From Monosiga brevicollis MX1 (Eukaryota > Opisthokonta > Choanoflagellata > Craspedida > Salpingoecidae): a DNA stretch of 15,732 bases. Below the pieces are notes generated by a model. It was not told where the DNA came from. It did not search any database and was given only the letters and a program-made list of their open reading frames with translations. This document shows, one piece after another, positions 8,163 to 15,732 of the stretch. The number at the start of each line of letters is the position of its first letter. The first letter of the stretch is position 1. The stretch lies in NCBI RefSeq assembly GCF_000002865.3, contig NW_001865079.1:233691-249422 (forward strand), in the 5' to 3' direction. The translations under genes and the position numbers were made by a program.

Positions 8163-11100
8163 ATGGCTCGACCAGGTCATCCATGCGCAGCGCTTTCATT
8201 GCTGTTGCTGGCTATCATCAGCTGCCACAGCCTGGCGACTGCCACCGTGTTGCCACCGCAGAGTACGTTCGAATCAGCTCGCTCATACCCCCGGTGGTGG
8301 CCCGACATTTGTGAGCATTGAGACATGACGCCCAGGCGTACGTATGTGATGTGGAGCTCATGCCTGACCTGTCTCTTCATTGATCGCAGCTTATGATCTT
8401 GTCGTCGGGCAGTATCGCTTCGGGCTTTCCTCGACCCCGGCAACTTGGCTCGATGCCGAAGCTGCATGCATTCGCTATCGTGGTCATTTGGCCACGATTG
8501 CGGACCTGACCACAAATCATGCTCTTGTGGACACTTTGCTGCGTGACGTTACCAGTGCTGTTTGGATTGGTGGGTCATCTCGATGGCGCTCACAAGCCTC
8601 GTCCCTGGGGAGCAGGAACCATCGCGATGCGTAGGCGTTGATTGACCTGTTTTTTTTTGGCTCATCAAGGCTGCTGTCTCACGTCATGACCTTCATCTTT
8701 GCACGCGCAGGGGGCTTTGGCATCGAGAGCTCCGGTCATCCATCATTCGCTTGGTCTTCAGCACTCCCATTTGACTTTACAAACTGGTACGCCGGTGGAT
8801 TTTGCGCGAGCGTACCATGACGCGAAAACTCTGGCGTTTCAGGGGCACAGCCATGCACACGCGATGCCTCACAATGCAACGTGGGGGTGAATGTTTGTGT
8901 TTTCTCCATAGGCGAAATGGACAACCGGCAATGGGATATTCGGCCCCAGCCATTGCTTTAAGTCCATATTCAGCCAAGTGGTATGTACAAGAGCTGTATC
9001 TCAAGTTACCGTTTATTTGTCAGCAACACTTGTCAGTGCCCCCGCCATCGCCGCCAACGACAACGACGCGAGCGACGCGACCGCCAACGACAACGACGAG
9101 GGCAACGCGACCGCCAACGACAACGGCGAGGGCAACGCGACCGCCAACGACAACGACGAGGGCAACGCGACCGCCAACGACGTCCCCATCAACTGCGGTG
9201 CCCACAACCCCCCCTCCTCTTCAGGTGCCTTGCGAAGACACGTCAGGCTATGCGACTGGCCTCAATGTGACTCGGCGTGGAGCTCACCCACTGGTGACGG
9301 CAAATATCGAGGCGATCGCTGACTGCGTTCGGCTTTGCGACTCACTGGCTCGTTGCACCTATTTTGAGTATAAGGATGAGGGCGTTTGCTTGCTGTATAG
9401 TGGCTCCAACATACAGGCGCAGTATGAGGAATCAACGGTTGCAGTGCGACAGGTGTGTATGCCACATGAGTTACGCACCACTCTGGTATGTGATCATGTT
9501 GAGCACCGCGAACTCACATGGTATGCCCGTTTGCTGTGAAACAGAGAGTCAGTTGCTGCCCATCTGCAGGGTCATACATTTTGAGTCCAACAGGCATGAT
9601 GGCCAGTAGCACTAGCAGCACGTCGAGTACATCGAGTACATCAAGCACATCTAGTACGTCAAGTACTTCTAGTACATCGAGTACTTCAAGTACATCTAGT
9701 ACATCTAGTACATCGAGAACGTCTAGCACGTCCAGCACGTCCAGCACGTCTAGTACATCCAGTACGTCGAGCACGTCAAGCACGTCTAGCACGTCGAGCA
9801 CATCTAGTACATCTAGCACGTCCAGTACGTCCAGTACGTCCAGTACGTCCAGTACATCGAGCAGCTCCAGTACGTCTAGTACATCGAGAACGTCTAGCAC
9901 GTCCAGCACGTCCAGCACGTCTAGTCCATCCAGTACGTCGAGCACGAGCAGTACGTCTAGCACGTCGAGCACCTCGAGCACTTCTAGTACGAGTAGCACG
10001 TCTAGCACGTCGAGCACGAGCAGTACGTCTAGCACGTCGAGCACGTCGAGCACTTCTAGTACGAGTAGCACGTCTAGCACGTCGAGCACGAGCAGTACGT
10101 CTAGCACGTCAAGCACGTCTAGCACGTCGAGCACTTCTAGTACGAGTAGCACGTCCAGCACGTCCAGCACTTCTAGTACATCCAGTACATCCAGTACATC
10201 CAGCACTTCTAGTACATCCAGTACATCCAGTACATCCAGTACATCGAGCACGAGCAGTACGTCTAGCACGTCGAGCACGTCGAGCACTTCTAGTACGAGT
10301 AGCACGTCTAGCACGTCGAGCACGAGCAGTACGTCTAGCACGTCGAGCACGTCTAGCACGTCGAGCACTTCTAGTACGAGTAGCACGTCTAGCACGTCGA
10401 GCACGAGTAGCACGTCTAGCACGTCGAGCACGAGCAGTACGTCTAGCACGTCGAGCACGTCTAGCACGTCGAGCACTTCTAGTACGAGTAGCACGTCTAG
10501 CACGTCGAGCACGAGTAGCACGTCTAGCACGTCGAGCACGTCGAGCAGTTCTAGTACGAGTAGCACGTCTAGCACGTCAAGCACGAGCAGTACGTCTAGC
10601 ACGTCTAGTACGTCTAGCACGTCGAGCACTTCTAGTACGAGTAGCACGTCTAGTACATCCAGTACATCCAGCACGTCTAGTACGTCCAGTACATCGAGTA
10701 CGAGCAGCACGTCCAGCACGTCCAGTACATCGAGTACGAGCAGCACGTCCAGCACGTCCAGCACCTCTAGTACATCCAGTACATCCAGTACATCCAGTAC
10801 ATCGAGCACGAGCAGCACGAGCAGCACCTCCAGTACATCGAGTACGAGCAGTACATCGAGTACGTCTAGCACGTCTAGCACGTCAAGCACGAGCAGCACG
10901 AGCAGCACGAGCAGCACGAGCAGCACGAGCAGCACGTCTAGTACGAGCAGCACGAGCAGCACGAGCAGTACGTCTAGTACGAGCAGCACGAGCACGACTA
11001 GCACGACGAGTACGACGGCTGTGCCGCTGGGTTGTGTTCAGAACGCGGTGGCAACGTCTGAGCGTGTGGTGGATGTAGTGCTCGTGCTGGACTCGAGCGA

Positions 11101-11638
11101 CTCGCTGCAGGCGTCTGGGTGGGAGCAGGTTGTTGCTTTTGCACAGAGCGTGGTGAGCGGGATTGAGAGGATCGGGGCCAATGCGGTGCAGGTTGCAGCG
11201 GTGTCGTTTTCGACGGATCCCGAGCTGTTGTTTGATTTTACGGAGGGCCAGAACCGGAGCGTGATTGAGGCGGAGCTGTCGAGCGCGGTATTTTTGGCGG
11301 GGCAGACGTTTACGCATCGGGCGCTTCAGCTGGTTTCGACGGCGCTGGTGTCGCCTGGGAGCGGCTCTGGGCGGCGTGCAGGAGCAGATCTGGCGGTGCT
11401 TGTGGTGACGGACGGGAATCCGTCGAACCGGAACCCTGTGCCTGGGGCTGTGTCTGCGCTTGTGGGCGCGGGGGCGGAGATGTATGCACTGGGGGTGACG
11501 AATGCGGTGTCGGACGAGGTGTTGTTGGAGCTTGTGAATGGGGAAGCGTCGCACGTGTTGCGGGCGGCTACGCTTCCGGGGTTGATGCAACGCGATGTGC
11601 AGCAGGAGGCGCTGAGTTTGGTGGTGTGCGATTCATAA
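8163..11638 (+). CDS. Secreted C-type lectin / PAN / SST-repeat / VWA protein
   Basis: Likely an extracellular adhesive or matrix protein of ~1005-1023 residues. The ATG at 8163 has an AAG-ATG-G context. Exons: 8163-8310, 8390-8569, 8711-8786, 8912 to 9485 (or 9456), and 9545 (or 9570) to 11638. Domains in order: signal peptide ~1-27 with core LSLLLLAII; C-type lectin domain ~50-172, including TWLDAEAAC, the junction-spanning FTNWRNGQP and final LPFICQ; Thr/Pro/Arg linker of 10-residue repeats ~182-225; PAN/apple-like domain ~242-317 with cysteines in SGYATG..DCVRLCDSLARCTYFEY..CLLYSG..VRQVC; Ser-Ser-Thr repeat ~347-818; VWA ~835-1023 with MIDAS DSSDS (~842-846), TFT segment and VVTDG (~949). 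No transmembrane segment or GPI-like tail is seen after the VWA. The lectin fold lacks the internal cysteine pair and a full EPN/QPD or WND calcium site. The exon 4/5 junction is uncertain: the 9485/9545 option keeps the last PAN cysteine with a 59-bp intron; the 9456/9570 option has a more typical 113-bp intron but loses it. One gene rather than two is inferred from the frame-compatible junctions. Confidence 0.82.
9051..9180 (+). repeat. 30-bp tandem repeat encoding PPTTTTRATR, about 4.3 copies
   Basis: Units start at 9051, 9081, 9111 and 9141, with a partial unit from 9171. They encode a Thr/Pro-rich, probably O-glycosylated linker between the lectin and PAN domains. Units differ by only a few bases, so expansion is recent. 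Confidence 0.93.
9605..11020 (+). repeat. 9-bp coding repeat (Ser-Ser-Thr)n with 72-bp higher-order units
   Basis: About 1.4 kb (472 codons) encode almost pure SST, ending in STT units. Base units are variants of AGCACGTCG, AGTACATCC and ACGAGCAGC. A 72-bp super-unit (8 x 9) is visible: AGCACGAGCAGTAC recurs at 9941, 10013, 10085, and again at 10247 and 10319. Serine is written with both TCN and AGY codons while the protein stays SST. Rare variants include two TSRTSS blocks 171 bp (19 x 9) apart and one SSP. Such a tract is expected to be heavily O-glycosylated and extended, as a mucin-like stalk. Confidence 0.95.
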
Positions 11639-11759
11639 GCACCTGCTCGTTTTTTTCCTTTTCACATCTCTCGAAATGCATTTTTTTCGCGTTCTAAATT
11701 GAACATCATCTCACGACATGCTCTTTTCCCTAATCGCTTGGGTCTGGACTTCGAGTAGA

Positions 11760-11778
11760 GCACAAGTGTGACTTGTGC
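11760..11778. repeat. Perfect short hairpin, 8-bp stem and 3-nt loop
   Basis: GCACAAGT, then GTG, then ACTTGTGC. It lies about 120 bp after the stop codon of the lectin/VWA gene, so probably in or near its 3' UTR. Function unknown. Confidence 0.7.
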
Positions 11779-12703
11779 CAATGACACGACCTTTTCCATG
11801 TCACAATCGCCTCGCACAGCGCCAAAGATGTCGCTGAGACATACAAAGTGTCAGCGTCAAATTCTAGCTCCCACGCATCTCAACGCTTTCACTGCTTTCG
11901 CATGCATTCAGCGTCGTTAACTTGTCTCTTTTCACTGGAGTCTCCATCGCTGATATAACTTCACTTTTTGACGAATATACGCACCTAAACACAGACACAC
12001 TTGGGCTGACCCTAGGCAAGTGAGTAAGCAACACGTGCCTCCCGTACTTTGCAATCTGTGGGCAGACTGCCTTGTGTGATTTGGGATCGGGCAACCCTTC
12101 AGCTATTTTAACGCTGCATCTGGTCTAGTTACTGTGAATGCTTGCCGACCGCAGCTGGTTCAATGGACCTCAAGACACCATCAAACTTTTCGCTCGGTCC
12201 CGACGGACGTCTCTCAAATCTCTCTCAAAACGCTCCCTCAAACCTACGCGCTTCCTCGCAACTCAAAACTGGCCTATAACCGCTTGACCAATGAGTGCTC
12301 ATCACGCAGGCTCTACTTCTGTGCCGCTCCTCGCACAGGGCACTTCATAGGTCGCTTCGCGGCTCTGGTCCACGCTGACCATATCCAGCGCCACTTTGAC
12401 GGCGTCTGCCTACGCTCATCGTAGGGTCCCTCTGTGGGAACTCCTGTGTACACCAGTCGCGTCTTTTTATGCCTTGACTTGTATCTTCTTGTCATATTTA
12501 CTGTATTTTTGTGGTATTTTCGTGATTGCTCGTGTGATGTCCTTCTGGTCTGTGGTCGGTTGTTTTCTCAACCCGACGTTGTGTCTTGCTATAGGAGTGT
12601 AAGTGTGCCGTGTGTTCTCTGTGTTTGTGCTGTGGGGCTTGGGGCAATTACCCTCGGGAGGAAATGTCATGTACTTTGACATATTCGATCCCCTGTATTC
12701 TGT

Positions 12704-12768
12704 AGAATACCTTTTTGAATTGCTTTTGCCCAAATTTACGTTCTGACTTGATTCATAAAAGGTATTCT
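12704..12768. repeat. Imperfect 65-nt inverted repeat (hairpin)
   Basis: AGAATACCTTTT at 12704-12715 is perfectly complementary to AAAAGGTATTCT at 12757-12768. The pairing continues past a one-base offset with GAAT/ATTC, leaving a loop of about 30 nt. A separate small palindrome, GTATTC-TGTA-GAATAC, overlaps the left arm (12695-12710). It could be a transcript hairpin, a MITE remnant or a transposon sub-terminal repeat. Confidence 0.7.
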
Positions 12769-12997
12769 TTGTCATGATGGGGCTCGAAATATTTGTATAT
12801 CTTTGTTGCTATTCTGAATAAGTTCAGGCCATTTTTGAGGGCTTCAATAATTCAAATCTCAACATGAGATAAAGGGGTTGAAAGTATATTACTTCTGGTT
12901 GACAATTTCATTTTTTTTTTCCAATTTTGTTCATCTCTTTCGCGCATCAAAGCCAGCTGCCAAAGGGATACCTTGCCAACCCTGAGCAGATCTGACC

Positions 12998-15732
12998 ATG
13001 CCAAGAGACCGCCATGCCATGGCCTGCGATGGTCAACAACGACGACGTGCAGCAACTATCGACACCTTCTTTCCCATTCAAGGTGGGCTCCGCGTGTGAT
13101 GTGGCCCACTTTCTAGCCAGCCTCATTAGGCGCACGCTCTGATTGCGGCTTCCAATAGGGACCCGATCTGTTGCCACAGCTTCAACGACCGTGGCAGATG
13201 AAGTTGCCGACGTTGCCGCCAGTGCCCAACCGCCCGTGACCGCAGAAAGAGCCCCATCGCCTTCGGCTGCGAGCACGCAGGCGCCATCATCGCTCCTTCC
13301 ATGCCCTCGACCTCCACCAGGTGTTCCCCTGCCGATCAATTTAGGGTGAGTCGATTGTCGAGCCCTTTTTTGTTGGTTTGCTTGTTCTGATAACGTGACA
13401 GCAGCCCTACGCAGCTGTGTTGACCGACATAACCTGGTTGAATTCTCATCGATGTCGCTTCGCTCGCACGCCTGGTACGCTGGTCCCGGCCGCGCCTTCA
13501 GGTCTCAAATCACCTGCGCCGCACTCGGCAATACGCTTTTTCAAAACGCACTCATCAAGGCTCTCAAAGAGCACCCTATTCCCAACGTCAAGCCTCCACA
13601 GTCCAGCACTCTGCAACGACTTGCCGAACACCTGCATGAAAAGCACTGGACACGATTCCCGAATGCCAAGTCAATTAAACAGATTCGATCGATTGGGGCC
13701 GCTAAGCTCAAGCCGTTTCATGAACAAACCTGGTTCGTCTTCGAACGCGTCAATGAGGAGATCCGGTATGACCCGCCGAGTAACGCAGCCTTGGCTACGC
13801 CTCGTCTGCGAACCGGCGCACGTAGACGCGCCAGTTCCCGCGCTCCTGCAAATGGTGAGCCTGAGTCATCAACGACATCCCCTTCTGAACCCATCACCGG
13901 CCCAGGGTCCTCCGCTAATGTGGAGGACAGCGCTGAGACATCAGATCCACCATTGCACCCTGAAGCAACATCAGACATCATGCCCTCATCACAACCGCAG
14001 CCGTCACCACAACAGCAACAACAGCAACAACAGCAGCCACTCCATGATGGTGCTCAAGCTGAGCCCGAGCCTGGGGACGCTTCCCCCATGCAGCTTCTGT
14101 AGGTACTCGCCTTCAAGAAGATGACCTTGCTTGGCTTAAAATGGTCTCATTTTCCAGTCACAACGCATGCTCACCTGTTCAAAATCTTGCCTCTGTTTGT
14201 ATGTCTTCACGAATTGCAGGATGGCCTTTCACGAGCATCAAGTGCAGACCAATCGAACCCTTGACTTTGAGCTATGCCACCATGCCCGGTTACCATGTGC
14301 GGGCAGCTATCGCACCCCGCTGGCCTCCCTGTATCTGCTGGAGGGCGCAGAAATACTCTACTGGAACCCTCTCGTGGCACCAACACCACTAAATTGTCAC
14401 GAATGTGGTACCCAGCTATCAGCCTTGCCAGCATCGTGTCCTCGGAGTGCGAACTGGTCCAAGTTGTTTCCCATCGAACACGAGGGCGCAGAGCCACGAT
14501 TTGCCTCCTTTCGCGTCGTTCGCTGCCCAAACGATGATTGTGCCCTGCGCTTGAAGAAGAAAGGGCAAAAGTCTGCCCAATCCTTTCACTCCGGCCTGGA
14601 AGCCGTGCTCGAGGCCATGCCTACCTCATTGGCATCCATGTTTGAGCTCCACATCGGCTCGCGCAACCCAAAGGCATTCTATAGCATGCCATTCTACACC
14701 CGCGTCTTTGAGTCGCTTTGTGGAAGTACCACCTTGCTCTCGTTAGAGGAGGAGTGCAATCGGCAAGCCAGCGTGCGAATGACTTTGCTTGACACATGCT
14801 ATTGCTCCCACGTGCTCGAATTTCGGAAGCGCGCCGTCCAAGTCACCGATATAGCTGATGTCAATATCCCAGGGCTGCCATCCAAACGCCCTTTTCCGAA
14901 GCCTCGTGAAGTGGTGGCAAATCTCAAGGTGGAGCCTCTCGCGGCAGTGCACCGACGTTGGAAAGACGACAAAAACCACTATCAGATGTTCACCAGTACT
15001 TATCGGCGGACGCTTGGGCGGCTTCGTACAACCTTGGGCGACCAGATCATGCCTCAGCTTCTACAAAGCAGTGCAATCATGCTGGCCTCTTCAGCAGATG
15101 TGCTGGCCATGGATCACACCTTCAAGCTCTTGAAAAATGTTCGTGGCACGGGCTACAACGCTGTCGCCACAATCCGGAGCAACACATCAGGGGCAGCACT
15201 AGCTGTGATGGTACCCACCACTGCAATCGGTCACCTTTCCCATACTTTGAGCGGCATATCACACCTGCAACAGGCACTTTCAAAAAAGGCGTTGCAGCAA
15301 CTGAAAGTCAAAATCGACTCAGGAACCGTCCTTTTCGAGCACTTGAACGCTGATGAGCGTTTTGCCTTTGAGCTCCTTGCTCACTACGGCATCACGCAAT
15401 CTTCAAAAGAAGGCCATTTGTCGTGGAGGCCATCGGCGCCGCAGGATTGGATTGAACAACTCGCCGCGCCAGACAGCCAAGCCATCTACGTGGACAATTG
15501 CTGTACCGTGCGCGAACAATTACTCGCTGCTCTGCCTTCTTTGGCCCGACAGTTTCAAACCCCTCAAGACGCGCGACAATATGAGCCAGTGAGCAGCCGA
15601 ATTGTGCACATCAGAGTCTTGGAGAGCGAACGCCTGCGCACTGCCTCTGGAGCATCGCCAGAAGCTCGGGACGAGGCTGGCCAAGAAACTACTCAAATGC
15701 CAGCAGAAGAGTCGACTAGCATGACAGACGAA
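12998..15732 (+). CDS. Transposase-like protein with DDE-type motifs, 3' end outside window
   Basis: Proposed exons: 12998-13082, 13159-13345, 13415-14098 and 14220 to the window end. The junction phases (1, 2, 2) all agree; introns are 76, 69 and 121 bp. The last exon is open for 504 codons and continues past the edge, so at least 823 residues are encoded. The ATG at 12998 has A at -3. Features: an N-terminal TIDTFFP motif; a Pro/Ala/Ser-rich segment; a region (~91-230) with SLRSHAWYAGPGRAF and WFVFERVNEEI that I do not recognise; a disordered stretch with a Q9 tract (~288); a Cys-rich zinc-ribbon-like segment (CHEC ~378, CPNDDC ~421); then LAMDHTFKLLKNV (Asp ~617) and AIYVDNCCTVREQL (Asp ~744). 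D-H-TFK and V-DNCC resemble the first two catalytic Asp sites of RNase H-fold transposases; the third acidic residue is probably beyond or near the edge. It may be an active element, a relic, or a domesticated gene. Exons 1-2 are the least certain. Confidence 0.65.

Larger units (their letters stand above)
11639..12997. other. 1.36 kb noncoding, AT-richer intergenic region
   Basis: Open frames here (up to 96 codons at 12134-12424) show no domain and are not supported. The first part must contain the 3' UTR of the lectin/VWA gene, though no clean AATAAA is seen. Two inverted repeats stand out (11760-11778 and 12704-12768). The stretch 12470-12930 is clearly richer in A+T than the flanking genes, consistent with intergenic DNA or the left flank of a transposable element. 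Confidence 0.6.

Noticed and set aside
7629-8314. Two overlapping open frames of 148 and 166 codons before the lectin gene
   Set aside because: No recognisable motifs, overlapping one another and the signal-peptide exon; treated as 5' flank.
9514-11004. 496-codon minus-strand open frame opposite the SST repeat (LVL/DVLD repeats)
   Set aside because: The 9-bp repeat has no stop codon in several frames on both strands, so a long antisense frame is automatic. The plus strand frame continues into a clear VWA domain.
9605-11020. CRISPR-like or satellite array
   Set aside because: Units are 9 bp without unique spacers, in frame with coding sequence on both sides, in a eukaryotic gene.
12134-12424. 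96-codon open frame in the intergenic region
   Set aside because: No domain, no splice partners and no family resemblance; length is expected by chance at this GC content.
13417-14124. 235-codon open frame in a second frame across transposase exon 3
   Set aside because: The alternative frame joins to the downstream 504-codon exon in phase and has a more protein-like composition; this one has Ser/His/Asn-rich shadow sequence.

Overview
The window looks like a gene-dense, compact eukaryotic nuclear genome. It has spliceosomal introns of roughly 60-190 bp with GT..AG ends, AATAAA-type polyadenylation signals, Pol III tRNA genes without encoded CCA, and moderately high GC coding sequence. The gene content (an eight-repeat annexin, an animal-type phosphopantothenate-cysteine ligase, and a secreted lectin/PAN/von Willebrand A protein) suggests a unicellular holozoan, most likely a choanoflagellate of the Monosiga/Salpingoeca kind. 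This is inferred from domain content; no species marker is present.

Layout. (1) 103-3320 (+): a two-exon gene for a ~1008-residue annexin, with a disordered Gln/Pro-rich N-terminus, a coiled coil, eight annexin repeats and a disordered tail. (2) 4865-3793 (-): a two-exon gene for phosphopantothenate-cysteine ligase (PPCS, coenzyme A synthesis), convergent with the annexin gene. (3) 5097-6119 (+): a small gene of five or six exons, head-to-head with PPCS, encoding a helical protein that resembles the REX1-B family. The ~230 bp between the two starts is packed with GA microsatellites. (4) 6413-7397 (-): five tandem tRNA-Gly genes, four GCC and one CCC, each with an oligo-T terminator and an AT-rich TATA-like element about 30-38 bp upstream. 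(5) 8163-11638 (+): a five-exon gene for a secreted or adhesive protein: signal peptide, C-type lectin domain, Thr/Pro linker with 10-residue repeats, PAN/apple-like domain, a ~470-residue Ser-Ser-Thr repeat, and a C-terminal von Willebrand factor A domain with an intact MIDAS. (6) 11639-12997: a ~1.36 kb AT-richer noncoding stretch with two inverted repeats. (7) 12998 to the window end (+): a spliced gene, cut by the window edge, for a large protein with a polyQ tract, a Cys-rich zinc-ribbon-like segment and DHTFK / VDNCC motifs like the first two catalytic Asp sites of an RNase H-fold (DDE) transposase. It is probably a DNA transposon gene or a domesticated descendant.

The genes do not form a pathway. 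The most interesting elements are the lectin/PAN/SST/VWA protein with its higher-order repeat and degenerate sugar-binding site, the octad annexin that looks like a doubled four-repeat core, the glycine tRNA array with positioned TATA-like boxes and an isoacceptor derived by one anticodon change, and the transposase-like gene. Splice sites were called by eye from frame and consensus, so individual exon edges are provisional.
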